64,000 bases of DNA from Arthrobacter sp. FW306-07-I (GCF_021800405.1 NZ_CP084550.1:3410001-3474000); one strand, 5' to 3'; shown: positions 26,622-35,812, numbered from the stretch's first letter. Numbers and translations: made by a program. The notes: generated by a model not told the origin, from the sequence alone.

Positions 26622-27319
26622 GAGAGCACCTTTCGGTCAGCCGCGACGGCAGCGGCAGCGGTGAAGGAGGGGTAGAGGAAGCGGACCAGGAAGTATCCCA
26701 GGGCACCGCCCAGCAGCTGGGCCAGGATGAAGGCAGGGGCCGACGGCGGTGCGATGCCGGCAAAGGTGTCCGTGAGGGTCCGGGCGATGGTCACCGCCGG
26801 GTTGGCGAAGCTGGTGGAACTGGTGAACCAGTAGGCGGCGGTGATATACCCGCCGACGGCGAAGGCCACCCTGTCCGCCCGGCCGGACCGGACCGTGCCG
26901 AAGATGACCAGCAGCAGCCCCACCGTGGCGATGACCTCGGCCAGCCAGAGATCAGGCCCGGTGCGCTGGTGCGTGGACCAGGCGACCGCGTCCAGCCCGA
27001 ACATCAGGTTCGCCGTGATGGTTCCGGCCAGCCCGCCCAAAACCTGGCCGGCAATCAACCCTGCCGCGGCCCTGGTGTCGATCATCCCCAGTGCCCGTTC
27101 CACCAGGGTCACCACCGGATTGAACGACGCCGACACCGGCTGCAGTGCCACGATCAGCGCCACCAGCGCTGCACCCGTGGCGAGGCTGTTCTGCAGAAGC
27201 TGCAGGCCGGCGTCGTCCGGGGACAGCCTGGCTGCCATCACGCCCGAGCCCACCACGGCCATCACCAGGAAGGCGGTGCCGACAAACTCGGCGGCGGCAC
27301 GGCGGGAAAGTGTGCTCAC
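26618..27319 (-). CDS. MIP-family channel of the arsenic operon
   Basis: Aquaglyceroporin-like protein, 233 residues, six hydrophobic helices. The pore boxes are NPV (ASFNPVVTL) and NPA (FANPAVTI), so the first is non-canonical. Similar channels replace or accompany ArsB/Acr3 in some bacteria, letting arsenite leave down its gradient (AqpS type, established in Sinorhizobium). The GTG at 27319 overlaps the arsR stop (GTGA) and is the best start. No ArsB or Acr3 pump is in this operon, which supports a channel-based exit route. Confidence 0.85.
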   Translation of the reverse strand: MSTLSRRAAAEFVGTAFLVMAVVGSGVMAARLSPDDAGLQLLQNSLATGAALVALIVALQPVSASFNPVVTLVERALGMIDTRAAAGLIAGQVLGGLAGTITANLMFGLDAVAWSTHQRTGPDLWLAEVIATVGLLLVIFGTVRSGRADRVAFAVGGYITAAYWFTSSTSFANPAVTIARTLTDTFAGIAPPSAPAFILAQLLGGALGYFLVRFLYPSFTAAAAVAADRKVLS

Positions 27320-27666
27320 GCGGCCTGCCCACCAATCAGGGCGGCCAAATTCTGCAGCGCCTCGGTCCGGGCGCGGTAGTAGACCCACACCCCCCGCTTT
27401 TCCCGGTCCAGCAAACCCACCTCGTGGAGGATCTTCAGGTGGTGGCTGATGGTGGGCTGGGACAGCTCAAAAGCGTCATTGAGGTCGCAGACGCACGCTT
27501 CGCCGCCCTCATGCGAGGCGACCAGGGACATCAGCCGCAGCCGGACCGGATCGGCCAGCGCCTTCAACAGCGGCGCGATTCCTTCCGCTTCCGGTTCTGA
27601 CAACGGCTCCCTCGCCAGGGGCGCGCAGCAGGCGACGGCCTGGACGGGGGTCAGCTCCAGAGACAT
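27316..27666 (-). CDS. arsR: ArsR arsenite-responsive repressor
   Basis: ArsR/SmtB winged helix, 116 residues. Possible As(III) ligands are the N-terminal pair C13-C14 (VACCAP) and C58/C60 (EACVCDL), close to the Corynebacterium ArsR arrangement (C15, C16, C55; established) and unlike the E. coli site. The recognition helix is SQPTISHHLKIL. First gene of the four-gene arsenic operon. Its start codon lies inside the palindrome at 27661-27700, pointing to autoregulation. Confidence 0.92.
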   Translation of the reverse strand: MSLELTPVQAVACCAPLAREPLSEPEAEGIAPLLKALADPVRLRLMSLVASHEGGEACVCDLNDAFELSQPTISHHLKILHEVGLLDREKRGVWVYYRARTEALQNLAALIGGQAA

Positions 27667-27700
27667 AGACACATGTAAATATTTACACTCATCTATGTCT
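27661..27700. promoter_or_regulatory. Palindromic ArsR operator overlapping arsR start
   Basis: Two 20-bp half-sites face each other: AGACATAGACACATGTAAAT and the complement of ATTTACACTCATCTATGTCT. They match at 17 of 20 positions with the centre GTAAATATTTAC. The element is AT-rich in a GC-rich genome and covers the arsR initiation codon, so it is the probable repressor site. Confidence 0.65.
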
Positions 27701-27809
27701 TTGGCAATCCGCAGAAATCCCCCCTGCTTCCTCCGCCCCTTGCAACGCCCACAGCCACGGCAAATAGGATGGCCCCGAGAGCTTTTGGCCGCAGACGAAG
27801 GGCGCCGCA

Positions 27810-28583
27810 ATGATCGAGATCCTGAACCCCGCTGAAGTGGCCCGCGCACGGGAGACCGGAGCCCTGGTGGCGGACATCCTGCAGGCCATGAAGAGCCGCG
27901 CCGCCGTGGGCACCAACCTGCTGGACATCGACCAGTGGACCAAGGAGCTGATCACCGAGGCCGGGGCCGAGTCCTGCTATGTGGACTATGCGCCATCGTT
28001 CGGCCGCGGCCCCTTCGGCCACTACATCTGCACGGGCGTCAACGATGCCGTGCTGCACGGACTGCCGCACAACTACGAACTGGCCGACGGCGACCTGCTC
28101 ACCCTGGACCTCGCCGTCGTGAAAAACGGGGTGGCCGCCGACGCTGCCATCAGCTTCCTGGTGGGCGATTCGCGGCCGGCGGAGAGCGTGGCAATGATTG
28201 AGGCCACCGAGCGGGCCCTGGCTGCCGGGATCGCTGCGGCAGGGCCAACGGCCAAGATTGGCGACATCTCCTACGCAATCGGCCGCGTCCTCACCGACGC
28301 GGGGTACCCCATCAACACGCAGTTCGGCGGGCACGGCATCGGCTCCACCATGCACCAGGACCCGCACGTGCCCAACATGGGCCGGCCCGGCCGCGGCTTC
28401 AAGCTCCGGCCCGGGCTGCTGCTGGCGCTGGAGCCATGGATCATGGCGGACACGGCTGAACTGGTGACGGACGACGACGGATGGACGCTCCGGAGCGCCA
28501 CAGGCTGCCGGACGGCCCACACGGAACACACCATCGCCATTACCGACGACGGCGCCGAGATCCTGACGCTGCCCTCGCGGTAG
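27810..28583 (+). CDS. map: Methionine aminopeptidase, type I
   Basis: Removes N-terminal methionine from nascent proteins. Pita-bread fold, 257 residues. Dinuclear metal ligands are visible: D in LTLDLAVV, D in VAADAAIS, H in GGHGIG, E in LALEPW and E in HTEHTI. The substrate-side histidine is in YICTGVND/LHGLP. It stands alone, divergent from arsR. Probably one of several map paralogues in the genome. Confidence 0.92.
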   Translation: MIEILNPAEVARARETGALVADILQAMKSRAAVGTNLLDIDQWTKELITEAGAESCYVDYAPSFGRGPFGHYICTGVNDAVLHGLPHNYELADGDLLTLDLAVVKNGVAADAAISFLVGDSRPAESVAMIEATERALAAGIAAAGPTAKIGDISYAIGRVLTDAGYPINTQFGGHGIGSTMHQDPHVPNMGRPGRGFKLRPGLLLALEPWIMADTAELVTDDDGWTLRSATGCRTAHTEHTIAITDDGAEILTLPSR

Positions 28584-28659
28584 GTGCCGGGCCGCTTCGC
28601 CCGCTGCCGCGGCTAAGCCGGCGCAGCGGAGTACGAGCGCGCGGAGTACCGGCGCCACT

Positions 28660-29028
28660 TCAGTAGAGATAGACGTCCACCAGCAGGGCGGCCAGCGCGG
28701 TGAGGGCGGCGGTCGCTGCCACGCCGCGGGCTGCGTCCCGCCTGCAGGGCCCGGACATGAGGGCGATGGCGGTGCCGGCAAGGGTGAACACTCCCGTTCC
28801 CGTGTCCTGCCAGCTGATGGGGAACGGCGGAAACGGCAGGTCGTGGGAGAACAGGCCGATCGCTGCAGTCCAGTTCAGGATCGAATTCCAGGCCATGGGC
28901 ATCAGGAGGGCCGCGGCTGCTGCCGTTGCCACGACCCCCACGCGCCGTTCCCTCCGCACCAGCAGGAGCAGGACCAGTGCCACGACGGCGGACAACAGGG
29001 CGCCCACGAACATCGCTTGCAGGCTCAT
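28660..29028 (-). CDS. Small four-helix membrane protein
   Basis: 122 residues with about four transmembrane segments (residues 5-25, 30-50, 65-90 and 95-120). Start at ATG 29028, preceded by a GGGGGC stretch. No family recognised. Confidence 0.6.
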   Translation of the reverse strand: MSLQAMFVGALLSAVVALVLLLLVRRERRVGVVATAAAAALLMPMAWNSILNWTAAIGLFSHDLPFPPFPISWQDTGTGVFTLAGTAIALMSGPCRRDAARGVAATAALTALAALLVDVYLY

Positions 29029-29110
29029 CAAAAGCCCCCGGGGTTCATTACCCGCATACGTCCAGTCTAGGCACCGGAGGCGGGTGCGGACCCGGCGCCG
29101 GGAAGTCCTT

Positions 29111-29629
29111 CTATTCGGTTCCGGCCACGGAGCTGCGGCGTTCCAGGAGCAGCGTGTCCTGCCAGTGGCCCGCCTTGGGGCCGTGGTTGATCCGGGCAAT
29201 CCGTTCCCGGGTTCCCACCACCCGGAAGCCCAGCTTCCGATGCAGGGCAAGGCTCGCCATGTTCTCCGGGAAAATGCTGGACTGGATGGTCCAGATTCCG
29301 GCCGCTTCCGTCGACTCAATCAGGGCGTCCAGGAGCAGCCGGCCCACGCCGCGGCCCTGTGCCTGCGGCGCAACGTAGATGGAGTGCTCCACGAGGCCCC
29401 GGTACACCTCCCGTGAAGAAACCCGGGAGACCGCGGCCCATCCCAGGACCCTGCCCGCATCTTCGGCGACGAGCCGGTGCCCAGGCAACCGCACGCCGTC
29501 GAACGCCTCCCAGGTGGGCGGCTCGCTCTCAAAGGTCGCCTCCCCCGTGGCGATGCCGGCGGCGTAGATCGCGTGGACCGCAGCCCAGTCGTCGGGGCAC
29601 ATGGGGCGGATGGTGACGGGACTGTCCAT
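29111..29629 (-). CDS. GNAT acetyltransferase, phosphinothricin-acetyltransferase-like
   Basis: 172-residue GNAT fold. The acetyl-CoA P-loop QAQGRGVGRLLLDALI is at about residues 95-110. The N-terminal MCPDDWAAVHAIYAAGI and GEATFES segments are typical of the Pat/Bar group (N-acetylation of phosphinothricin or methionine sulfoximine). C-terminal MASLALHRKLGFRVVG completes the fold. Start ATG 29629 or 29638. True substrate uncertain. Confidence 0.85.
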   Translation of the reverse strand: MDSPVTIRPMCPDDWAAVHAIYAAGIATGEATFESEPPTWEAFDGVRLPGHRLVAEDAGRVLGWAAVSRVSSREVYRGLVEHSIYVAPQAQGRGVGRLLLDALIESTEAAGIWTIQSSIFPENMASLALHRKLGFRVVGTRERIARINHGPKAGHWQDTLLLERRSSVAGTE

Positions 29630-29667
29630 GCGTCCCATTATGGTGGCGCGCTGGCACCCCTCCGACC

Positions 29668-29728
29668 CGCGAGATGGCACTTCACGGCGATGCTCCGCGG
29701 AAGCATTGCCGTCAAGTGCCATCTCGCG
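29668..29728. repeat. 61-bp hairpin element
   Basis: CGCGAGATGGCACTT pairs perfectly with AAGTGCCATCTCGCG. Inside, ACGGCGATGCT pairs with AGCATTGCCGT with one mismatch, around a short loop. A run of G follows. It lies between the permease 3' end and the acetyltransferase start. It may terminate the permease transcript or be a third repeat family; only this copy is in the window. Confidence 0.6.
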
Positions 29729-29762
29729 CGGGGGGGGTGTGGGCGTTACGGTGCGACGGCGG

Positions 29763-31739
29763 TCAGCCGACGTGGACCCACGGGCGCTGGGTGACATCCG
29801 GGACGGCCTCGCGCAGCACCTCCCGGGTCACCGGCGCGATCTCTCCCTCGCCCAGGAACAGGAACCGTACCAGGTTGTTGATCGGGTTGCCCTCGGTCCA
29901 GCGGAAGTAGATGTGCGGCATGAGCCCGGTGATGTCCCTGATGTGCAGCAGGACGGAGGCGATGGTGTTGGGGACCACGGGGCCGTGGACTTCGAGGATG
30001 TGATACCCATGCCGGTTCACTCCCTTGACGTGCAGCTCGGTTTCGAAGTCCGAGGAATCATCCACCACAACCTCGAGGAACAGGGCGTCGCCGGCCAGCG
30101 GCAGGTGGCTGACCTCGATGGCGGACTCCAGCTTGTCCCGGTACGCTTCCGCGGTCATCCGCAGCGGCTCGTGCGCGATGATCGCGATGGGCCCGTCCAG
30201 GGTGCTGGACATGAACTCCAGGGCCTGCTGGTCCAGGTGCACCCGGGTGGCATGCAGCTCGAAGGAGCGGCGGATCCGGGACAGCAGCGAGATAACGATG
30301 ATCCCAAGGATGAAGATGGCGGCGATCCGGATGCCCTCGGGCCGTTCGAAGATGTTGGCCACCGTGGTGTAGGCGAACACCACGGTGATGGCACCGAAAC
30401 CCACCGTGAGGTTCCGCTGCCCGTGACGGCGCGCCGATAGCGTGACGGCCACGGCGGCGGAGGTCATCAGCACCAGGACGCCGGTGGCGTAGGCACCGCC
30501 CTGGGCATCGACGTCGGCCTTGAAGATGAAGGTGATCAGGAAGCCGACCAGGGTGAAGACGAGCACCAAAGGCCGGACGGCCTTGGCCCAGGCCGGAGCC
30601 ATGCCGTACCGCGGCAGGTAGCGGGGGACGAGGTTCAGCAGGCCGGCCATCGCCGACGCACCGGCGAACCAGAGGATGGCGATGGTGCTGATGTCATAAA
30701 CGCTGCCGAACCCCACACCGAGGTATTCGTGCGCCAGGAAGGCCAGGGCACGGCCGTTCGCCTGGCCACCGGGCTGGAATTCCTGTTCCGGGATCAGGAC
30801 AACCGTAATGAAGCTGGTGGTCAGCAGGAAGGCGCTCATGATCACGGCGGCGGTGGTGAGCATGCGGCGGGTACCCCGGATGCGGCCGGCCGGATTTTCC
30901 TCGGTGTCGTCCGCTTTCCCCAGGACCTGCGGCATCACGGCCACGCCGGTTTCGAAGCCGGACAGTCCCAGGGCCAGTTTGGGGAACACGAGGAGCGCGA
31001 TGGCCACGGCCATCACCGGATTTCCGTGCGACACCCAGAGGTTGGTCCACCAATCCCCCATGGCGGCGGGGTGCGAGAGTACCTGAACGAAAGTAACGGC
31101 AACCACGATAGCGTTCAGGCCCAGGTAGAACACCACCAGGACAACGGCGATGCCGATGGCTTCCTTGAAGCCGCGCAGGAACACAGCGGCCAGCAACGCA
31201 AGCAGGAAGAGCGTTACGGGGACGTTCTGGCCCTGCAGCCACCCCGGAGCCACCGGGTTCCCGAGCAGGTGCGCGGTGGCGTCTGCTGCCGAAAGGGTCA
31301 TGGTGATCATGAAGTCAGTGGCTGCGAATCCCAGGAGGACCAGCACCAGGAGCTTGCCGCCCCAGCGCGGCAGCAGCCGCTCGAGCATGGCGATGCTGCC
31401 TTCACCGCGGGGGCTTTCGCCGGCAACCCTGCGGTACACCGGCAGGGCGCCCAGCAGGGTCACCGCCACCAGTACCAGGGTGGCCAGCGGGGAGATGACC
31501 CCTGCTGCAAGCGCAGCAATGGCCGGCTGGTAGCCAAGGGTGGAAAAGTAGTCCACCCCCGTCAGGCACATGACCTGCCACCATGTGTGCTTCTTCTCAT
31601 GCTGCGTCGGCACGCCCCCGGGACCGGGATGGGCGCCCTTGCTGTCCTGGAGCCCGAAGAGCAGCCAGCCCTGGAACGTCTTCCTTCCGTGCGCGTGATG
31701 CGCGGAAGGATCCGCCGGGGGCCTGCTTAACGTGGTCAT
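29763..31739 (-). CDS. APC-superfamily amino acid permease
   Basis: 658 residues with about twelve transmembrane helices (residues ~60-500) and a cytoplasmic C-terminal region of ~150 residues. The first helix region [18 protein letters not shown] and the [12 protein letters not shown] segment fit the APC/DUF-permease type widespread in actinobacteria. The C-terminal soluble part ([17 protein letters not shown]..., then [18 protein letters not shown]) may be regulatory. Transported solute unknown. A single gene, leftward. Confidence 0.82.
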   Translation of the reverse strand: MTTLSRPPADPSAHHAHGRKTFQGWLLFGLQDSKGAHPGPGGVPTQHEKKHTWWQVMCLTGVDYFSTLGYQPAIAALAAGVISPLATLVLVAVTLLGALPVYRRVAGESPRGEGSIAMLERLLPRWGGKLLVLVLLGFAATDFMITMTLSAADATAHLLGNPVAPGWLQGQNVPVTLFLLALLAAVFLRGFKEAIGIAVVLVVFYLGLNAIVVAVTFVQVLSHPAAMGDWWTNLWVSHGNPVMAVAIALLVFPKLALGLSGFETGVAVMPQVLGKADDTEENPAGRIRGTRRMLTTAAVIMSAFLLTTSFITVVLIPEQEFQPGGQANGRALAFLAHEYLGVGFGSVYDISTIAILWFAGASAMAGLLNLVPRYLPRYGMAPAWAKAVRPLVLVFTLVGFLITFIFKADVDAQGGAYATGVLVLMTSAAVAVTLSARRHGQRNLTVGFGAITVVFAYTTVANIFERPEGIRIAAIFILGIIVISLLSRIRRSFELHATRVHLDQQALEFMSSTLDGPIAIIAHEPLRMTAEAYRDKLESAIEVSHLPLAGDALFLEVVVDDSSDFETELHVKGVNRHGYHILEVHGPVVPNTIASVLLHIRDITGLMPHIYFRWTEGNPINNLVRFLFLGEGEIAPVTREVLREAVPDVTQRPWVHVG

Positions 31740-31947
31740 GTTTGCCTTTCCGCGCTGCCCTTTGCACCGCGACCACCTGCGAAGCTAGCACCGGCCAAAA
31801 CGCCCCAAGCGCCAAAACGGGATTTCTTAATGATTCCTTGACGCCTGGTTTGGGACGGCAGGCTGCGGGACTAGGATGGGTCCACCGCGGCCTGAACGTG
31901 GTGGGCCACGGAAAGCACAGCCGAACACCGAAAGGAAACCCGGCACC

Positions 31948-32148
31948 ATGGCAGACACTCCCAATCCCATCCAGATCCAGAAGTTCCTGGGCGGCATCGA
32001 CTACCCGGCGAAGCGTGAAGACCTGCTGTCCCGGGCCAAGGAATCCGGCGCCGACAACAACGTGATGGAGGCCCTCGAGGCACTCCCCGACCGGGAATAC
32101 GACAGCCCCACCGCTGTCAGCTCCGCGATTTCGGACAGCAACTCCTAG
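31948..32148 (+). CDS. DUF2795 small protein
   Basis: 66 residues. The core pattern (IQIQKFLGGIDYPAKREDLL...SGADNNVMEALEALPDREY) matches DUF2795, a short helical actinobacterial family of unknown function. AAAGGAA precedes the ATG. Stands alone between two transport genes. Confidence 0.85.
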   Translation: MADTPNPIQIQKFLGGIDYPAKREDLLSRAKESGADNNVMEALEALPDREYDSPTAVSSAISDSNS

Positions 32149-32192
32149 GCGGGTTCGCAGGAGGCGGTTTCCGCCCCCAGTAAGCTGGCGGC

Positions 32193-32939
32193 ATGCCCGC
32201 CCTTGCCGCCCTGCTGCCCACCCTGGTGGCCATTGCCATCCTGGCGGCACTCACGGTGGGCATCCTGTGGGGCGCGCGGACGCCGTCGTACCTCTCCCCT
32301 GCCCTGGCCATCCTCCGCGGCGCGGCCCAGCTGGCGGTGATCAGCCTGGTGCTGGGCGGCGTCATCACCAACCCGCTCTGGGTGGGGGCGGCCCTGCTGG
32401 TCATGTTCACCGTGGCATCCGTGACGGCGACGCGGCGGCTCACCTGGTCCTGGCGGCGCTTTGCCGTGGTGGCCGCAACGATGGCTGCGGGCATCCTGGT
32501 GACGGTGGCCATCGTGTTTGGCACAGGTGCCATCGAATTCTCCCCGCGATACGCGCTGGCGGTGGGCGGGATCGTGATCGGCAACTCCATGACCATCGCC
32601 ACGCTTGCCGGCCGCCGCTTCTTCGAGGCCGTCCTGGAGCAGTGGGACCAGGTAGAGGGCTGGCTGGCGCTGGGGGCAACACCCCGGCAGGCCACCCTGA
32701 TCCAGGCCCGGCAGGCAGTGCACTCGGCGTTGATCCCCTCCACGGACCAGACCAAGACCACCGGGCTTGTCACACTGCCCGGCGCGTTCGTGGGTGCCAT
32801 CTTCGGCGGCGCCTCTCCCCTGGAGGCGGGCCGGTTCCAGGTGGTGGTGCTGGCCTCGATCATGGCGGCCGGATCCATCACCGCCGTGGCGCTGATCCGT
32901 TCGCTGGGCAACGTGAAGGTGCGTCCCGAGCCGCTGTGA
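32193..32939 (+). CDS. FetB/YbbM-family ABC transporter permease
   Basis: 248 residues, six to seven transmembrane helices, with the family core VEGWLALGATPRQATLIQ and TTGLVTLPGAFVGAIFGG. E. coli FetB pairs with an ATPase (FetA) in iron export; no ATPase gene is adjacent here, so the partner must be elsewhere or fused differently. Substrate uncertain. Confidence 0.85.
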   Translation: MPALAALLPTLVAIAILAALTVGILWGARTPSYLSPALAILRGAAQLAVISLVLGGVITNPLWVGAALLVMFTVASVTATRRLTWSWRRFAVVAATMAAGILVTVAIVFGTGAIEFSPRYALAVGGIVIGNSMTIATLAGRRFFEAVLEQWDQVEGWLALGATPRQATLIQARQAVHSALIPSTDQTKTTGLVTLPGAFVGAIFGGASPLEAGRFQVVVLASIMAAGSITAVALIRSLGNVKVRPEPL

Positions 32940-32997
32940 CCGGGCGCGCCGTCTGCCCGGGACGGTTTGGCGCTGCGGAAGTTCCTTCCCGCGCCGC

Positions 32998-33072
32998 AAA
33001 AACGATGGCGCTACCGATATTCCGGTAGCGCCATCGTTTTTGCGCGTCGAAAGTACCGTCGCGCGTCGAAAA
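32998..33072. terminator. Perfect 19-bp stem terminator merged with family A repeat ends (copy 6)
   Basis: AAAAACGATGGCGCTACCG (32998-33016) and CGGTAGCGCCATCGTTTTT (33023-33041) form a perfect stem with a 6-nt loop, with A- and U-runs on both sides: a bidirectional rho-independent terminator between convergent genes. It is followed by two copies of the family A hallmark GCGCGTCGAAA. Confidence 0.85.
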
Positions 33073-33085
33073 TGTATTTGAGGAT

Positions 33086-33631
33086 CTAGCCTTCCTTCAC
33101 CAGCGCTGCTTCCAGGTTGATCTTCACCTTGTCGCTGACCAGCACGCCGCCGGCTTCCAGGGCCGCGTTCCAGGTCAACCCGAACTCCTTGCGGCTGATC
33201 TCGGTTTCAGCGGAGAACCCGGCACGGGTGGCGCCGAAGGGATCGACGGCAACACCGGTGAACTCGACCTCAAGTTCCACCGGCCGGGTGACACCCTTGA
33301 TGGTGAGGTCCCCGGTCAGCGTGTACTCCTCGCCGTCGCCCTCGACATGGGTGCCGCGGAACGTCATCTCGGGGTACTGCTCCACGTCGAAAAAATCCGC
33401 CCCGCGGACATGGGCATCCCGGTTGGCATCCCCGGAAGTGAAGCTGGCGGTGTACACGGTGGCATGCACGGACGAGTCCGCCAGGGATTCGCCCACGCGC
33501 GCTTCCGCCGACGCTTCTGTGAAGCGGCCCCGGACCTTGCTGATCCCGGCATGGCGGACGCTGAAGCCGATCTCGCTGTGGGCCATGTCCAGGGTCCATG
33601 TTCCCGGCGTGAGTTCCTTGGGAAGGGTCAT
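33086..33631 (-). CDS. YceI-family protein
   Basis: 181 residues, YceI-like lipocalin fold that binds isoprenoid-type lipids in characterised members. Family core: GTWTLDMAHSEIGFSVRHAG at the N-terminus and DGEEYTLTGDLTIKGVTRP in the middle. No signal peptide, so probably cytoplasmic here. AAGGAGA precedes the ATG. Confidence 0.9.
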   Translation of the reverse strand: MTLPKELTPGTWTLDMAHSEIGFSVRHAGISKVRGRFTEASAEARVGESLADSSVHATVYTASFTSGDANRDAHVRGADFFDVEQYPEMTFRGTHVEGDGEEYTLTGDLTIKGVTRPVELEVEFTGVAVDPFGATRAGFSAETEISRKEFGLTWNAALEAGGVLVSDKVKINLEAALVKEG

Positions 33632-33740
33632 CGCTGTTCTCCTTACTCGTAGGGCCGCAGGCGCTTCTGCCCGCTAAAGGCGCAATATTCCAGACACCCC
33701 TAAATATTCCCCACAAAACCCGCAGACGTAATAGGGCGAC

Positions 33741-34205
33741 TTGAACCCGGAGCGAATTCCGGGCGTATACATAAACGTGGCTCTACGACTCCTGACCGCA
33801 CTGGCGCTGTTCATCGACTCCGGCGTCCACTTCTTCCTGGCCCCGGGCTACCAAAACGCGCAGCCGGGCACCATCAGCCAAGGCACCCTGTTCCTGCTCG
33901 AGGCGGCCGCGGCGCTGGTGGCCGGCGTCTACGTCCTGGTCCGCGGCAGCAGGGCTGCCTACGCCCTGGCCCTGGTGGTGGCACTCAGCGCGTTCGCCGC
34001 CGTCGTGCTTTACCGGTACGTGGACATCCCGGCCATCGGGCCCATCCCGGCCATGTACGACCCCGTCTGGTTCTTCTCCAAAACCCTCAGTGCCGTCGCC
34101 GAGGGCGCCGGGACCCTGCTGGCGATCGCCAGCCTGGTCCGGACCGGCCACAGGGCACGGTACGACGACGGCAGCAGGCTTCCGGCCGGGCGTCGCCGGC
34201 GGTGA
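33741..34205 (+). CDS. Small membrane protein, unknown function
   Basis: About 143-154 residues with four hydrophobic segments (LRLLTALALFIDSGVHFFLAP; LFLLEAAAALVAGVYVLV; AYALALVVALSAFAAVVL; a last one near the C-terminus). The start is uncertain: TTG 33741 behind AGGG, or GTG 33777. It is followed 41 bp later by the CDP-alcohol phosphatidyltransferase-like gene. Confidence 0.65.
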   Translation: MNPERIPGVYINVALRLLTALALFIDSGVHFFLAPGYQNAQPGTISQGTLFLLEAAAALVAGVYVLVRGSRAAYALALVVALSAFAAVVLYRYVDIPAIGPIPAMYDPVWFFSKTLSAVAEGAGTLLAIASLVRTGHRARYDDGSRLPAGRRRR

Positions 34206-34246
34206 GGATCACCGCAGCCATTGCTAGCATGCGAGGGGAGGTCCGG

Positions 34247-35041
34247 ATGAGCGCAGCTGAACGGGCAGTGCCGGACGCGCTGGCCGCCCTTGTGGCCTAC
34301 GGGCTGGCGGCACTGTGGCTGCTCACGCTGACCCCGTCCGCACCAATGACCCAGCTGGCCGGACTGGCCGCCGGCGCCGTGGTGGCCGGCGCCGCCGTCG
34401 GCTCTGTCCTGCGGCGCGTCCCGCGCTTCTCCACGCCCGCCGACCGTGTCACCCTCCTGCGCGCCGTCCTCGTGGCCCTTTGCGCCGTGTTGGCCGTGCA
34501 GCAACTGTTCACCGGGCCCCGCACGGACCTGCTCCTGCCAGTCCTGGGCGGCGCCACGTTCCTCCTGGACGGGCTCGATGGCGCGGTGGCCCGGCGTACC
34601 GGCACCTCGTCGGCGGAGGGCGCCCGCTTCGATGGAGCCACGGACGCCGCCCTGGTCCTGGTCCTGTCCGTCGCGGCCGCCGCCGTCGTTGGTCCCTGGA
34701 CCCTGGCCACCGGGGCCATGTACTACGCATTCTCTGCCGCCGGCTTCCTCCGGCCGCACCTCCGTGCAACGCTGCCGCCGAGCACGTCCCGCAAGGCGAT
34801 CGGGGCGTTCCAGCCGTTCGCGCTGCTGGTGGCACTGCTGCCGGTGACTCCGCCCAGTGCGGCGGTTGCGGCGCCGGCCCTGGCCCTTGGCCTGCTCACG
34901 TTTTCCTTCACGCGGGACGTGGTCCAGCTGGAGAGCCGCCACCGGGCGGTGGTTTGGACGCGGAGGCCGGGCTTACGGCGCTTAAGCCGAGTGCTGTGCA
35001 GCCAGGTGCTCCAGCATCGCCGTAGCCACGGCGTCCGGTGA
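34247..35041 (+). CDS. CDP-alcohol phosphatidyltransferase-family protein
   Basis: Membrane phospholipid-synthesis enzyme. The signature is present: DGLDGAVARR then GARFDGATDAA, i.e. DG-x2-AR-x8-G-x3-D-x3-D. About six membrane helices. GGGGAGG lies 6 nt before the ATG at 34247, a better start than the GTG at 34202. The last ~20 residues (RRLSRVLCSQVLQHRRSHGVR) run antisense into the hydrolase gene downstream. Such an overlap is unusual, so the natural end may be earlier or a stop may have been lost. Confidence 0.8.
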   Translation: MSAAERAVPDALAALVAYGLAALWLLTLTPSAPMTQLAGLAAGAVVAGAAVGSVLRRVPRFSTPADRVTLLRAVLVALCAVLAVQQLFTGPRTDLLLPVLGGATFLLDGLDGAVARRTGTSSAEGARFDGATDAALVLVLSVAAAAVVGPWTLATGAMYYAFSAAGFLRPHLRATLPPSTSRKAIGAFQPFALLVALLPVTPPSAAVAAPALALGLLTFSFTRDVVQLESRHRAVVWTRRPGLRRLSRVLCSQVLQHRRSHGVR

Positions 35042-35812
35042 ATCCTCCGTGGGGATGTGCTTACCGTCCACCTCCACCAGGTCCGCGTTGGGGACCTCCT
35101 CCACGTACCGGCGGGCAAACCCGATTTTCTGGAAGTCGTCGTCACGGCCCCATACCAGGCGGGTGGGGATTGCGGCTTCCTTGAGGGCCGGGACCAAGTC
35201 CAGGGTGTAGCGGGGATCGGCGGCCGCTGCCATGGCCATCCACGAGCGCGACCGGGCCGGAGAATGCCACGGCGACAGGTAGTCCTCCAGTTCCTCCTCG
35301 GTGAGCGTCCGGGTGGCGCTGCCCTGCGTGGACTTGCGGCGTGCAGCGAGGAGGTCCTCCTCGCTGGTGTTTGCCCGCACGTCAGGGTCCCGGAAACGCT
35401 CGACGGCGGGCACCGGCCAGGAGTCGAACATGACGGCGTTCATCAGAACCATCTTCCGGACCCTCCCGCTGTAGGCGGCGAGCTGCTGGGCCACACCGCC
35501 GCCGATGTCGTGGGCAGCGACGTCAAACTCCCCGATGCCGAGGGCATCCGCGGCATCGAGCACGGTCTGCACCAGGGCCGGGACGCTGGCCTGCTCAACA
35601 TCCAGCTCTCCCCCGCTCCGGCCGAAGCCCGGAAAGTCCAGCGCGTAGCAGCGGCTGTGTTCGCCAAGGGCCGGCAGGACGGGCTGCCACACCCGGCTCC
35701 AGAAGGTGCCGTGCAGCAGGATCAGCGGCGGGGCGCCCTCATCCCCCGCCGCGAGGTAGGACAGCGGGATGCCGTTCACGTCAACGGTATGGCGTTCGAC
35801 GGGCTGGGCCAT
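34982..35812 (-). CDS. Alpha/beta hydrolase, epoxide-hydrolase/dehalogenase type
   Basis: 276 residues. Oxyanion motif LLHGTFW (about 33). The nucleophile elbow AAHDIGGGVA (about 100) carries aspartate instead of serine, as in epoxide hydrolases and haloalkane dehalogenases. RLVWGRDDDF supplies the acid, and VDGKHIPTEDSP the histidine. It is followed by a type II haloacid dehalogenase gene 38 bp away, on the same strand and upstream of it. That pairing suggests degradation of a halogenated compound; inferred. Confidence 0.85.
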   Translation of the reverse strand: MAQPVERHTVDVNGIPLSYLAAGDEGAPPLILLHGTFWSRVWQPVLPALGEHSRCYALDFPGFGRSGGELDVEQASVPALVQTVLDAADALGIGEFDVAAHDIGGGVAQQLAAYSGRVRKMVLMNAVMFDSWPVPAVERFRDPDVRANTSEEDLLAARRKSTQGSATRTLTEEELEDYLSPWHSPARSRSWMAMAAAADPRYTLDLVPALKEAAIPTRLVWGRDDDFQKIGFARRYVEEVPNADLVEVDGKHIPTEDSPDAVATAMLEHLAAQHSA

